64,000 bases of DNA from Sphaerospermopsis sp. SIO1G1 (GCA_010672785.1 JAAHFX010000009.1:603769-667768); one strand, 5' to 3'; shown: positions 17,292 to 27,384, counted from the first letter of the stretch. The notes: generated by a model from the sequence alone, not told the origin. Translations and numbers: made by a program.

Positions 17292-18161
17292 TTAGAAAAA
17301 ATCCGCAGTTAATTTCACCGAGGTAGTTTTGCTTGCTCCTGGCTCTAATACAGTCAGGTTTTCGCCAGTATTGAGCGAATTGCGGCCAGCAGTCCAAGGC
17401 TCAAGACAATAGAAATTTTTGCCCTTAACAGTCCAGAAAACCAACACAGCATAAACATCTTCATAGTCAAGAGTTAACTTGAACTTGCGGCTATGATCTG
17501 TTACAGAGGCTGACTGACTGCGTAAATTACTAAAAGCAAAATCAATCTCATCTTGTTGAAAATCGAAATTACCATTAAAGGTCTGAATTTCTTTTGTTTT
17601 CTGGTCAAAATACTGGCTAGAGGGAATATCAAATTCTAACCCAGACTTATCACCACATTGAAAATAAGGGTGAAACCCTGCTGAAAATGGCATGGGTACA
17701 GCAGATAGATTTTGATAAACCTGATCAATAACTAAAGAATTACCTTGCAGACTATAAGTAAAAGTCAACAGAAAGTCAAAAGGATAAACAGATTTTGTGA
17801 CTTCGTCGCTTTTTAAGGTGACAGTTAAACTGGCTTTACCTTCTGTGGTTTGTGTTGTTACTTGCCAAGGTAAATTTCGCCCAAAGCCATGCTGTTTAAG
17901 GGTGTACTGTTGCCCATTATAGGTGTAAGTGTTATCTGGTAAATTTCCACAAATGGGAAACAAAATTGGTACACCACCACGAACACTTAATTCTGGGTTA
18001 GTAAACCTTTCCGTATCCAAATAGAGAACTTCTTCACCTTTTACACGCCAACGTGTAATAATACCACCTCTTTCTGGAACTACTTCCGCTTGAAAACCAG
18101 AGGTAGTGTCAGAGAGAATGTAGGTTTTGTATTGTTGTTGTTCTTGGGTAATAGTAAACAT
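17292..18161 (-). CDS. Aldose 1-epimerase family protein (galactose mutarotase-like)
   Basis: 289 residues of the beta-sandwich mutarotase fold. Family motifs: VPERGGIITRWRVKG, RGGVPILFPICGNLP, KQHGFGRNLPW (catalytic-type His), the second His in SAGFHPYFQ, and the C-terminal CLEPWTAGRNSLNTGE with the glutamate expected as base. The length and the RGG.P..FP motif resemble the hexose-6-phosphate mutarotase or YeaD/LacX branch more than GalM. The exact sugar is uncertain. It is transcribed away from the tRNA-Lys region. Confidence 0.88.
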   Translation of the reverse strand: MFTITQEQQQYKTYILSDTTSGFQAEVVPERGGIITRWRVKGEEVLYLDTERFTNPELSVRGGVPILFPICGNLPDNTYTYNGQQYTLKQHGFGRNLPWQVTTQTTEGKASLTVTLKSDEVTKSVYPFDFLLTFTYSLQGNSLVIDQVYQNLSAVPMPFSAGFHPYFQCGDKSGLEFDIPSSQYFDQKTKEIQTFNGNFDFQQDEIDFAFSNLRSQSASVTDHSRKFKLTLDYEDVYAVLVFWTVKGKNFYCLEPWTAGRNSLNTGENLTVLEPGASKTTSVKLTADFF

Positions 18162-18224
18162 AGTTAGAATTTACTGAAAAAGTTATCTGTGAAGACTAGG
18201 TAATAGGGAATAGGGAGGGAACGG

Positions 18225-18378
18225 TTTCAAGAGTTGAGTGGGAATGATTTTTCCTTCTTGCAGGAATTCAATGCCAGGTTTTTGAGTTCCTATTTCATCA
18301 AAGCTGGCTTTTTTGAAATTTTAAACCCCCTAAAAGTCTTTACCTATAAAGGTTTGAGATTTATTCAGCAAACCCTAG
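18225..18378 (-). mobile_element. MITE family 1, partial copy
   Basis: It ends in CAGCAAACCCTAG (18366-18378). Its reverse complement matches the first half of the copy at 23023-23253: GGGTTTGCTGAATAAA at the end and CAACTCTTGAAAC further in. The other terminus is missing. It lies between pdhA and the epimerase gene. Confidence 0.5.
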
Positions 18379-18442
18379 TTAGTCACTAGATATTGAGTAT
18401 TAGCCATCACCCCATCACCCCATCACCCCATCATCCCATCTT

Positions 18443-19480
18443 TTACTCGTCTTCGGCAAAGATAAAGCGATACAATTCACTAGAGTCTGGTTCTGGACTG
18501 CTCTGTGCAAATTGAACAGCATCATCAATTACAGCCTGAATTTTCTTGTCAATTTCCTTTAATTCTGCTGGTGTCGCTAAATTTTGTTCTACCAAATAAG
18601 TACCTAGTCTTTTAATTGGATCACGAGAGAACCACAATTCTTTTTCTTCCTTGCTGCGGAGTTCATCGGGATCTGCCAAAGAGTGTCCCCGGAAGCGATA
18701 GGTAAGCGCTTCAATTACAGTTGGGCCTTCTCCTGCACGGGCGCGAGCTACAGCCTCTTGGGCGACTTGGCGTACAGCTAATACATCCATGCCATCTACC
18801 TCTACACCCACCATGTTAAACACACTGGCTTTTTTGTAAATTTCTGGATCTGATGTAGCCCGATCATGAGCCATCCCAATTGCCCATTTGTTATTTTCAA
18901 CCACAAAGATAATTGGTAGCTTCCAAAGTGAAGCCATGTTCAATGTCTCAAAAAACTGACCGTTATTAGCCGCTCCATCACCAAAGAAACAAGCTGTTAC
19001 TTGATCAGCACTACTGTCTCCTAAAACTTCCCGACGGTATTTAGACTGAAAAGCTGCTCCTGATGCAACGGGAATACCTTCAGCAACGAAAGCATAACCA
19101 CCTAATAAACGGTGTTCTGAGGAAAACATATGCATTGAACCACCGCGCCCTTTACTACAACCGGTGGCTTTACCAAATAATTCCGCCATTACCTCCCTAG
19201 CTGGTACTCCTGCACTCAAAGCGTGAACATGATCACGATAGGTACTGGAAACGAAGTCTTCACCCGGTCGCATTGCACCCCGAATAATACCACTGGAAAC
19301 GGCTTCTTGACCGTTGTACAAGTGGACAAAACCAAACATCTTACCTCGGTAATACATCTCGGCGCATTTATCTTCAAAAGAGCGTCCGAGTACCATGTCT
19401 TCGTATAATTCCAGTCCTTCTACTTTGTTAATTTGGACTGTGGCAGTATCAAATTGGGGTAATGTGCGTTCTTGAACCAT
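18443..19480 (-). CDS. pdhA: Pyruvate dehydrogenase E1 component, alpha subunit
   Basis: 345 residues. The thiamine diphosphate-binding motif runs from GDGAANNGQFFETLNMASLW to FVVENNKWAIG. Other PDH E1-alpha blocks are YRGKMFGFVHLYNGQEAV, STYRDHVHAL, KGRGGSMHMF and YRFRGHSLADPDELR with phosphorylation-loop-like spacing. Together with E1-beta and E2 (not here) and the E3 encoded at 7771, it oxidises pyruvate to acetyl-CoA. A 281-bp gap with MITE and CACCCCAT repeats separates it from the epimerase gene. Confidence 0.97.
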   Translation of the reverse strand: MVQERTLPQFDTATVQINKVEGLELYEDMVLGRSFEDKCAEMYYRGKMFGFVHLYNGQEAVSSGIIRGAMRPGEDFVSSTYRDHVHALSAGVPAREVMAELFGKATGCSKGRGGSMHMFSSEHRLLGGYAFVAEGIPVASGAAFQSKYRREVLGDSSADQVTACFFGDGAANNGQFFETLNMASLWKLPIIFVVENNKWAIGMAHDRATSDPEIYKKASVFNMVGVEVDGMDVLAVRQVAQEAVARARAGEGPTVIEALTYRFRGHSLADPDELRSKEEKELWFSRDPIKRLGTYLVEQNLATPAELKEIDKKIQAVIDDAVQFAQSSPEPDSSELYRFIFAEDE

Positions 19481-20582
19481 TATTGTGAAGTTTTCCTGTT
19501 TTGCAGGTTAATGTTAAGGTGTTAAATCTATGTTGATTTCCTGTTTTGATTAAGTCCGACTTTGGGTACTTTAATTTACAGGTCTTAATTATGTTAGCTG
19601 GAAATCGGACTCTGAACCAGTCGCTTGTATCTGTCAGCATTCAAAATCAACTTTTGATAAACTGCTGAGTACCGAGGATATGAAGATATGCAATATGCGT
19701 TTTTTGAAAAATTGCAATACTGAATTATAGATATTTTTGCTAATTTATACTCCTTTGGATGAAAAAATATACTTTTAATAATGTTTACTTAGTTTACCAA
19801 GCAGAATTGTGTGATTTCTGCATATTTATTAACAATTTCTGTGGCAATGGCATTTTTAAGGTCAATTAGTTAGGGTTTGCAGGAAAAAGTTCCCTGTTCC
19901 CTGTTCCCTAGTCTCCACACATCACTTTTTGCTGCAAACTCCAGTTAAATAGAGAATTCATCAAAACTCTTAACATAAACTTAATGTAGGATAGTGTATT
20001 TAGTGCTATGATTTCATACTTAGCAATTACAGTATCTAAAAACTGCATTTATCATCTTGGGATATAGGTTTTAAGTACCTGGGCAAAATTAATTTAACAT
20101 TTTCGGGACCAACAAAAATCCCTGTTCTCTTTTCCCTGTTCCCTTTCCCCTATTCCCTCTCCCAAATATAAAATTTATTTTGCACGACTACTTATTAAGA
20201 CTTGAGACAGTTTCCTGTTACATATTTCTACGGAAATGATTTTTGATGATAATCTTAATTATACTTGTAGTCATAGCAAATATACATATAGAATTATCCT
20301 AAAAGTTAATTTTATATGAGCTATTTTGTCAACTAATATCTTTGGTGCTATGCCTTAGTGTGGTTTCGGATGAATACCTAGCGTTATTATGATTGAAACA
20401 CTGACTCAGTTCTACAAACCAGAAAAGATTAGTTACTATAGACACTCGTTTTTATATATGATACACAGTATTATTGAGATTATGATAATGGCACGGTTTT
20501 ACAACGCTGGTATGCTTTTGGTTAATAATTTCTGTTGATCTATCAAAGATCCTAACTAAACACAGTGCAGAGGAAGTAGGCT
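19481..20582. other. 1.1-kb intergenic region between divergent pdhA and ftn2
   Basis: No convincing gene. It holds a short family 1 MITE remnant (19870-19941), TTCCCTGTTCCC-type low-complexity repeats (19888-19908 and 20120-20160) and AT-rich DNA that presumably carries the promoters of both flanking genes. A short frame at 19449-19640 on the minus strand has no support. Confidence 0.5.
19870..19941. mobile_element. MITE family 1, minimal 72-bp copy
   Basis: The left end is TTAGGGTTTGCAG (19870-19882). The right block GTCTCCACACATCACTTTTTGCTGCAAACTCC resembles the right ends of the copies at 23242 and 25972. The interior is reduced to CCCTGTTCCC repeats, so this looks like an internally deleted derivative. 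Confidence 0.5.
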
Positions 20583-22874
20583 GTGCGAATTCCGCTTGAT
20601 TACTACCGAATTTTAGGACTACCGTTAGCGGCCAGTGAAGAACAACTGCGACAAGCATATAGCGATCGCATTGTCCAACTACCAAGACGGGAATATTCTA
20701 GTACGGCTATATCCTCTCGAAAACAACTTATAGAAGAAGCTTACGTGGTTTTATCAAATCCCCAAGAACGTAGTATTTATAATCAGGTGTATTTAGCTAA
20801 CACCTACAATTCTGATCGTCCTGAAGTCAAATCTCCAGAAAACCACGGAGACAGCGGCAACCGTACTCATGATGTGCAGGGTTTGACTATAGAAGTTGGT
20901 TCAGATGAGTTAGTCGGTGCTTTACTACTTTTACAAGAATTGGGAGAATATGAGCAAGTTCTCAAGCTAGGTCGTCCATATCTAGTCAACAGAAACAAAA
21001 AAGCAGGTGTCAGAGTAGGTAGTCATTTTACCAGCGAAGAATATTCTGTCACTCCAGAACTACCAGATGTGATTTTGACTGTGGCTTTAGCTTGTTTAGA
21101 ATTAGGTAGGGAACAATGGCAACAAGGCCATTATGAAAATGCCGCCATCTCCTTAGAAACTGGGGAAGAGTTACTCATGCGTGAAAGTCTCTTCTCTAGT
21201 GTACAAGCAGAAATTGCCGCGGATTTATGTAAACTGAGACCATACAGAATTTTAGAGTTATTAGCACTACCCCAAGAAAAGACCAATGAGCGTCGTCAAG
21301 GTTTGCAATTATTACACAGTGTTCTTGATGAGCGGGGTGGCATAGATGGAACTGGTAATGATCAATCAGGTTTGAATATAGATGATTTTTTACGGTTTAT
21401 TCAACAGTTACGCAACCATCTAACAGTTGCAGAACAACATAAATTATTTGAACATGAAAGTAAACGTCCTTCTGCTGTAGCTACATATCTAGCAGTTTAT
21501 GCTCTAATTGCTAGAGGATTTATCCAACATCAACCAGCATTAATTCGTCAAGCCAAGCAGATGTTAATCTATTTGGGAAAAAGACAAGATGTACATTTAG
21601 AACAATCTTTGTGTGCGTTATTGCTAGGTCAAACAGAAGAAGCAACCCGTGTTCTAGAGCTTAGTCAAGAATATGAAGCATTAACAATAATCAGGGAACA
21701 ATCTCAAGATTCCCCAGATTTATTGCCAGGACTATGTTTATATTGTGAAAACTGGTTACAACAAGAAGTTTTTACCCATTTTCGGGATTTAGTGAATAAA
21801 AGAGCTTCCTTAAAAGATTATTTTGCACAGAGGCAGGTACAGGCTTATTTAGAGGCTTTACCAAATGATACATCCACGACTCAAGAATGGACAGGAATTA
21901 ATCATCAGCCTTCTTCTTCACCACAAATAAATACCCCCCGATATCCTCATCGTGACAATGTGAGTAATGGGTATAAAGCTAATACAGATATGTACAATTC
22001 AGCAAATGGGCAAGTAGCTGAACCTTCTGAACCTAATTATTCCGCTACCGCAGAGTGGTATTCTCGCAGCAGATATAATAGCTATCAAACATCAGAAATA
22101 CAATCTACACCAGAAGAATCAGATATAGGCACAGGACATTACAACTCCAATTTAGAATCTGCACCAATTCCTCAACACCGTAAAAGACGCAAGTCTACAA
22201 CAGTTAATCACCGGGAGCGTGTTGGACACAATACTCCAGGATATCATCATCAACGCAGCAACTTTGCCAATACATTAGAATCCAAAACTCGTTTAGTTTG
22301 GTTAGTATTTTTCTCGATGGGGGGTTTGTTAATTTTTTGGGTATTGATTTCCACTGCTTGGGGATTGGTAAATGATGTATTATTCCCTCCACAATTGCAG
22401 GGAAAACCTTTAGCTATCGAGGTAAATGAACCACCTGTTACCATTCCTGAACCTAATAGCCAACTAGAAGCATCAGAGGGCGAATTAACTACTGGAACGG
22501 CGGAAAATGTGATTAACACTTGGTTATCTATTAAAGCCTCAGCCTTTGGCCCAGATCATCAAATTAATCGTTTAAACGAAATTTTAACAGGTTCTGTAAT
22601 TTCCCGATGGCGATCAGCAATTAAGCAAGATATGGCAAAAAATCGTTATCGTAAATACTCTCATGATGTCGAAGTAGAGTTTATCAATCAACAACCCAAA
22701 ACTAATAATAATGCCATTATTGAAGCTACAGTCAGGGAAGTAACTCATTTTTATGAACTCAACCAAATTAAAAAGACTTCCCAAGAAAAACTACGAGTGC
22801 GTTATGACTTAGTTCGTAAACAAGGTGGTTGGAGAATTCAAGGAATGAGAGTTATAAAATCTGCTAATAGTTAG
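20583..22874 (+). CDS. ftn2: Cell division protein Ftn2/ZipN (ARC6 homologue)
   Basis: 763 residues starting at GTG 20583 (MRIPLDYYRILGLP). An N-terminal J-like domain (about 4-70) lacks a canonical HPD. A large helical region follows to ~420, then a Ser/Asn/Tyr-rich low-complexity linker (~430-560), one transmembrane helix (around 575-597, LVWLVFFSMGGLLIFWVLIS), and a C-terminal IMS-type domain (~640-763, ending VRYDLVRKQGGWRIQGMRV). This is the architecture of Ftn2/ZipN, which tethers FtsZ to the membrane and organises the cyanobacterial divisome, as ARC6 does in chloroplasts. The low-complexity linker is the variable part of the family. Confidence 0.93.
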   Translation: MRIPLDYYRILGLPLAASEEQLRQAYSDRIVQLPRREYSSTAISSRKQLIEEAYVVLSNPQERSIYNQVYLANTYNSDRPEVKSPENHGDSGNRTHDVQGLTIEVGSDELVGALLLLQELGEYEQVLKLGRPYLVNRNKKAGVRVGSHFTSEEYSVTPELPDVILTVALACLELGREQWQQGHYENAAISLETGEELLMRESLFSSVQAEIAADLCKLRPYRILELLALPQEKTNERRQGLQLLHSVLDERGGIDGTGNDQSGLNIDDFLRFIQQLRNHLTVAEQHKLFEHESKRPSAVATYLAVYALIARGFIQHQPALIRQAKQMLIYLGKRQDVHLEQSLCALLLGQTEEATRVLELSQEYEALTIIREQSQDSPDLLPGLCLYCENWLQQEVFTHFRDLVNKRASLKDYFAQRQVQAYLEALPNDTSTTQEWTGINHQPSSSPQINTPRYPHRDNVSNGYKANTDMYNSANGQVAEPSEPNYSATAEWYSRSRYNSYQTSEIQSTPEESDIGTGHYNSNLESAPIPQHRKRRKSTTVNHRERVGHNTPGYHHQRSNFANTLESKTRLVWLVFFSMGGLLIFWVLISTAWGLVNDVLFPPQLQGKPLAIEVNEPPVTIPEPNSQLEASEGELTTGTAENVINTWLSIKASAFGPDHQINRLNEILTGSVISRWRSAIKQDMAKNRYRKYSHDVEVEFINQQPKTNNNAIIEATVREVTHFYELNQIKKTSQEKLRVRYDLVRKQGGWRIQGMRVIKSANS

Positions 22875-22881
22875 GATAATT

Positions 22882-22957
22882 TGTAATTCGTAATTCGTAA
22901 TTCGTAATTCGTAATTCGTAGTTCGTAATTCGTAGTTCGTAGTTCGTAATTCGTAAT
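22882..22957. repeat. Heptamer tandem array (GTAATTC/GTAGTTC)n
   Basis: About eleven tandem 7-bp units lie directly after ftn2. The unit is the reverse complement of that at 4019-4066. A few more units follow at 22983-23003. Confidence 0.85.
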
Positions 22958-23022
22958 GCTCCTTTCAGGAGAGCTTCGCTTACGTAATTCGTAATTCGTA
23001 GTTCAGGAGAGCTATGACTATA

Positions 23023-23253
23023 TAGGGTTTGCTGAATAAACATGAAAACTTTACAAGAAGAGGATTTTAGACGATTTGAAATTGAAAAAGTGCAAGTTTT
23101 TAGGTATTAGTCACTCGAAAACCGTGCATTTAAATTGGATTCAAAGGGAAAATTTTTCCTATCCAACTCTTGAAACTGTCAAGAGTCACCTGTCAAGAGT
23201 CACCTGTCAAGAGTCACCTGTCTCCACGACAAGACTTTTTGCTGCAAACCCTA
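23023..23253. mobile_element. MITE family 1, 231-bp copy with both ends
   Basis: Ends TAGGGTTTGCTG (23023-23034) and CTGCAAACCCTA (23242-23253). The interior includes three direct GTCAAGAGTCACCT units and GTCTCCACGACAAGACTTTTTG. A 60-codon frame within it is not a gene. The right half is shared with 25848-25983, and the left half with the partial copy at 18225-18378. Confidence 0.6.
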
Positions 23254-23435
23254 CGTAATTCGTAATTCGGGAGAGCTATGACTATATAACGTGACACTTC
23301 GTGAATGCTAACTTAATTCTAAATTCTTAATTCTTAATTCTCAATTAACCCTTGTTAGGTTAAAATAATCAAACATTTGAGCATATTCTAATTTGAAACT
23401 GCCCGGATAATTTTTAATACCAGTAATATTGAAAC

Positions 23436-25217
23436 ATGAACGCTACACAAGAACAACTTAAACTAAAATTAGAACAGGCTTTAGTAGCTGCTTTTGGTGA
23501 TGAATACATTGGCGTAGATCCAATTTTAGAACCTGCTAAAAATCCTAAATTTGGGGACTTTCAAGCTAACGTTGCTTTATCTTTAAGTAAAAAATTAGGA
23601 ATGCAACCCAGGGCGATCGCTACAGCTATTGTTGAAAAATTAGATGTATCAGAAATTTGTGAATCTCCAGAAATTGCTGGGCCTGGTTTTATTAATTTAA
23701 AAATCAAAACATCCTATTTAGAACAACAGCTAAAAGCAATTAATTCAGATCCTCGTTTAGGAGTTCCTAAAACCCAAAATCCTCAAAAAGAAATAGTTGA
23801 TTTTTCTAGTCCTAACATTGCTAAAGAAATGCACGTAGGACATTTACGTTCTACCATTATTGGTGATTGTATAGCTAGAATTTTAGAATTTCGCGGACAC
23901 GAAGTATTAAGATTAAATCATGTTGGTGATTGGGGTACACAATTTGGGATGTTAATTACTCATCTTGTTGATACTTATCCCGACATTATGTTAATGGAAA
24001 CTTCTCAAGGTAATTATTTACAGGGTGATATAAATATAGGCGACTTAGTTGAATTTTATAAAGAAGCTAAAAAGAAATTTGATAACGATGAAGATTTTCA
24101 AAAAAGATCCCGCGATGCAGTAGTCAGTTTACAATCTGGAGAAACATTTACAAACGCAGCATGGAAACGTCTTTGTGAAGTATCTCGAAAAGAATTTCAA
24201 GTAATTTATGATTTACTCGATATTAAATTAGCAGAAAGAGGCGAATCTTTTTATAATCCTTATTTAGCCAACGTTGTTGAAGATTTAGAAAAAATCGGAT
24301 TAGTAGAAGAAAACCAAGGAGCAAAATGTGTGTTCTTGGAAGGTTTTATAAATAGAGAAGGTGATCCTTTACCATTAATTGTCCAAAAATCAGACGGTGG
24401 TTATAACTATGCAACTACAGACTTAGCATCAGTTCGTTACCGTATTCAAAAAGATCAAGCAAAACGGATAATTTATGTCACCGATGTAGGACAAGCAAAC
24501 CACTTTAATCAGTTTTTTAAAGCCGCAGAAAAAGCGAATTGGATACCAGAGGATGTAGAATTGATTCATGTTACCTTCGGTTTAGTTTTAGGTGAAGATG
24601 GGAAAAAATTTAAAACACGTTCTGGAGATACAGTCAGATTAAAAGATTTATTAGATGAGGCGATTTTTCGGGCTAAGAAAGACATAGAAACTAGATTAGA
24701 AAAAGATGACAGAGAAGAAAGTGAAAACTTTATCAAAAATGTAGCTGAAGTAGTTGGTTTAAGTGCTGTCAAATATGCAGATTTAAGTCATAACCGCACC
24801 AAAGATTATGTTTTTAGTTATGATCAAATGCTGGCATTAAAAGGAAATACAGCACCTTATATGTTATATGCTTATGTGAGAACCCAAGGTATTAGCAGAG
24901 AGGGAAATATAGATTTTGAAAACTTAGGAGAAAATGCTAAAATCTTGTTAACAGAAAATGCAGAATTTACCTTAGCAAAACATTTATTACAACTTGATGA
25001 AATCATCAGTGAGGTGGAACAAGAATTATTACCCCATCGGTTGTGTGATTATTTGTATAATCTCAGTGATAAATTCAATAAATTCTATGAAAATTGCCCG
25101 GTGTTAAAATCAGCAGAACCCACCAAAATATCACGGTTAATATTATGTCATTTAACCGCTAGAACATTAAAATTGGGATTGGATTTATTAGGAATTAAGG
25201 TCTTGGAAAGAATGTAA
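23436..25217 (+). CDS. argS: Arginyl-tRNA synthetase
   Basis: 593 residues. The N-terminal ArgS-specific domain (about 1-95) includes KFGDFQANVA. The class I HIGH equivalent is HVGH at 133-136, in the context SSPNIAKEMHVGHLRSTIIGD. The KMSKS-equivalent loop is GKKFKTRSGDTVRL, as in many ArgS proteins that lack KMSKS. The C-terminal DALR anticodon-binding domain ends HLTARTLKLGLDLLGIKVLERM. Length is normal. A factor-independent terminator follows at 25240. Confidence 0.97.
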   Translation: MNATQEQLKLKLEQALVAAFGDEYIGVDPILEPAKNPKFGDFQANVALSLSKKLGMQPRAIATAIVEKLDVSEICESPEIAGPGFINLKIKTSYLEQQLKAINSDPRLGVPKTQNPQKEIVDFSSPNIAKEMHVGHLRSTIIGDCIARILEFRGHEVLRLNHVGDWGTQFGMLITHLVDTYPDIMLMETSQGNYLQGDINIGDLVEFYKEAKKKFDNDEDFQKRSRDAVVSLQSGETFTNAAWKRLCEVSRKEFQVIYDLLDIKLAERGESFYNPYLANVVEDLEKIGLVEENQGAKCVFLEGFINREGDPLPLIVQKSDGGYNYATTDLASVRYRIQKDQAKRIIYVTDVGQANHFNQFFKAAEKANWIPEDVELIHVTFGLVLGEDGKKFKTRSGDTVRLKDLLDEAIFRAKKDIETRLEKDDREESENFIKNVAEVVGLSAVKYADLSHNRTKDYVFSYDQMLALKGNTAPYMLYAYVRTQGISREGNIDFENLGENAKILLTENAEFTLAKHLLQLDEIISEVEQELLPHRLCDYLYNLSDKFNKFYENCPVLKSAEPTKISRLILCHLTARTLKLGLDLLGIKVLERM

Positions 25218-25239
25218 TTATCAACCTGTTTTATTAAAT

Positions 25240-25273
25240 GGCGTAAAGAAAAATATTATACTTTACGTCTTTT
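25240..25273 (+). terminator. Intrinsic terminator after argS
   Basis: GGCGTAAAG (25240-25248) and CTTTACGTC (25261-25269) form a stem of eight to nine pairs around a 12-nt loop, followed by TTTT. It sits 22 bp after the argS stop codon. Confidence 0.75.
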
Positions 25274-25353
25274 AAAATTTCAGGAACTTGTATAATAACA
25301 ATGCGTCTTATGAGTTATTGTAAATTAAAAAAATTAAAATCTAAGAGGAAACC

Positions 25354-25755
25354 ATGAAACCAGCAATAAAACCATTATTTATAATCAAAACACTAATCAC
25401 ATCCTTGAGTTTATTAACACTATTAAATTCTCACCAAGCATCAGCACAAATTGTACCCCAACCTTGGGTTTCTGTGGGGGGAAAAGATGGTGATGTTACT
25501 TATGCTGTTGGTGCAAAAGCTTTGAGTTTAGGTTTTGAAGTAGGAACAGGTGAAGATGGTGCAACAGGTGCAGACATTTTGAAATTCCTCAAATTTCCAG
25601 TAATTTCTCCTTACGTTGGAGTTGGTTACTATTCAGAAGATAAAGGAGTTGCGGTTTCCGGTGGTGTACACGCAAATGCAACTAAAAATATTTTTCTCGG
25701 TGCAGGATATCATTCCATCCGCGGTTTTAATGGACAATTAGGTATAAAATTCTAA
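25354..25755 (+). CDS. Small exported protein, outer-membrane-like
   Basis: 133 residues. A clear Sec signal peptide (hydrophobic core about 11-24) ends in ASA at 29-31, followed by a mature part of about 100 residues rich in Gly, Val and aromatic residues. Alternating strands (ISPYVGVGYYSED, VAVSGGVHA, IFLGAGYHSIRGFNGQLGIKF) end in a C-terminal aromatic residue, as in outer-membrane beta-barrels. AAGAGGAAACC precedes the ATG as ribosome-binding site. I do not recognise a named family; a small barrel or surface protein is an inference. Confidence 0.7.
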   Translation: MKPAIKPLFIIKTLITSLSLLTLLNSHQASAQIVPQPWVSVGGKDGDVTYAVGAKALSLGFEVGTGEDGATGADILKFLKFPVISPYVGVGYYSEDKGVAVSGGVHANATKNIFLGAGYHSIRGFNGQLGIKF

Positions 25756-25847
25756 TGTGGTCAGTCTGTAGTAGGCACTTTAGTGCCAAAAAATAAGCGC
25801 AACCTCATAAAGAAATGGTATTACACAAAATATCTCTCCAACTCTCT

Positions 25848-25983
25848 TATCCAACTCTTGAAACTGTCACCCTTCGGGTTCGCCACTTGCTTTATGCCGG
25901 GGAACCCGTCCACCGCAGTGGCTCACCTGTCACCTGATAAGAGTCACCTGTCTCCACGACAAGACTTTTTGCTGCAACCCCTA
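25848..25983. mobile_element. MITE family 1, right-half copy
   Basis: Homologous to the right half of the 23023-23253 copy, starting at CCAACTCTTGAAACTGTCACC and ending CTGCAACCCCTA. An extra GC-rich segment (about 25870-25925, CCTTCGGGTTCGCCACTTGC...GGGAACCCG) is inserted; this is itself a dispersed cyanobacterial repeat. Confidence 0.5.
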
Positions 25984-26060
25984 ATTATTCTGCACAGAAA
26001 TTTTAGTATATTATTTTAAGTGCTAATATCTAAATTTATTGTCATAAATCTTGCTTAAAA

Positions 26061-27140
26061 ATGACTCAAAGTTCTCTTCCCTCTAACCCCTTTGTGGCGG
26101 CGGGAATGATTGAAGATTCCAGGTTGTTTGTTGGTCGTCGGGAAGAGTTACAGGCTATGGTTTCTCGGATGACTGGGACACAACCAACCAGTATCAATAT
26201 ATATGGTGAAAAACGAATTGGTAAATCTTCTTTGCTGTATCACTTTTTTCTCACTTGGGAACAGCGAGTACAAAACCCTAGCCGTTATGTGGTGATTTAT
26301 CTCTCTTTGCGAAATGTCCAATGTCAAACAGAAACTCAATTTTATCAAGCTATTGCTCAAGAATTGTTGAAGTTTCCCAATGTCAATAATAACCAGGTTT
26401 TGAGTAACTTTTTGCAAGTTGCAAATCTTGATAGATCAGCTTTTTCTGATGGGATGAAACAGTGGAAAAAACAGGGTGTTTTACCTGTGCTGTGTTTGGA
26501 TGACTTTCAAACTTTGTTTGATAACAAAAGTGAATTTGATAATGGATTTTATGAAAACCTACGTTCCTTGATGGACAGCAATACCTTGATGTTAATTATT
26601 GCTTGTTACAAGAAGTTGGATTTTTACAGCAAAAAGTATAAATTCACTTCCTCTTTTTTCAATTTAGGTCATGTAATCAAATTAGTTGCATTGCCAGAAG
26701 ATGAGGTTAAAGATTTACTACGTCTACCAGCTAAGGATAATAATAATTTGCAACCTGCTTTGAGTATGGATGAACAAAGTTTCACTCAGCAATTAGGTTT
26801 AAATCATCCTTTTTTATTACAAATAGCTGGTGGTTTGGTGTGTGAAGCACGTCAACATGGACATAATAAAGAATGGGTGAAAAAACACTTTGCTGATCAA
26901 TCTAAACGTTTACCATCTCACCGAAATTCCCAAGGTTGGAAACGGCAAGTACGTTGGTTAGTTTGGGATTTACCAATGCGTTTGGGGAAAGCTCCTAAAT
27001 TTATTGGTAATACTTTAGATGATATTAGTAATTGGATTCTTGGTTTAGTAATTATATTTATGATGATGTTGGTTATTGCAGGTGTTTTGAATTGGAATCA
27101 AGTCTGGGATTTTATCCGTAACAGTTTGGGTCTCAAATAA
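26061..27140 (+). CDS. Membrane-anchored AAA/STAND-like ATPase (first of a pair)
   Basis: 359 residues. FVGRREEL near 23-30 and Walker A GEKRIGKSS (49-57) lead into a Walker B-type segment VLPVLCLDDFQTLF (about 148-161) and a sensor region LMLIIACYKKL. This is the Orc1/Cdc6-like STAND ATPase layout. The C-terminus has one transmembrane helix (about 321-345, WILGLVIIFMMMLVIAGVLNW) with a short tail, so the ATPase faces the cytoplasm or hangs from a C-terminal anchor. Next on the same strand comes a larger protein with the same kind of ATPase. Function unknown; many such ATPases act as sensors in stress or defence. Confidence 0.8.
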   Translation: MTQSSLPSNPFVAAGMIEDSRLFVGRREELQAMVSRMTGTQPTSINIYGEKRIGKSSLLYHFFLTWEQRVQNPSRYVVIYLSLRNVQCQTETQFYQAIAQELLKFPNVNNNQVLSNFLQVANLDRSAFSDGMKQWKKQGVLPVLCLDDFQTLFDNKSEFDNGFYENLRSLMDSNTLMLIIACYKKLDFYSKKYKFTSSFFNLGHVIKLVALPEDEVKDLLRLPAKDNNNLQPALSMDEQSFTQQLGLNHPFLLQIAGGLVCEARQHGHNKEWVKKHFADQSKRLPSHRNSQGWKRQVRWLVWDLPMRLGKAPKFIGNTLDDISNWILGLVIIFMMMLVIAGVLNWNQVWDFIRNSLGLK

Positions 27141-27384
27141 AGTGTTTTAAGGAAAATCTAATATCATGTCCAGGAAATTAGTTATCTTTACCACAGTCAT
27201 TGCACCCCTCCCCTTAATCCCCTGGGGAGACAAAGCACAGCTTTGGCAGGGTGGGGTAATTCCGGGTTAATTATCAGTAATCAAGCGGACTTAACATAAT
27301 ATACGATTTCAATTTTTATAGTCATAGTTTCAGCCGTCGTAAAAAATCAAAATTATCAACAAATTTGTGATTCCAGGTGTGAGG
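27141..27384. other. Spacer between the two ATPase genes
   Basis: 244 bp with no gene. It includes a dispersed GC-rich hairpin-prone repeat (about 27200-27270, CCCCTCCCCTTAATCCCCTGGGG with GGTGGGGT). Its presence argues against tight translational coupling of the pair. Confidence 0.5.

Noticed and set aside
23076..23258. 60-codon frame with repeated SRVTCQES
   Set aside because: It lies within a family 1 MITE and reflects its direct repeats.
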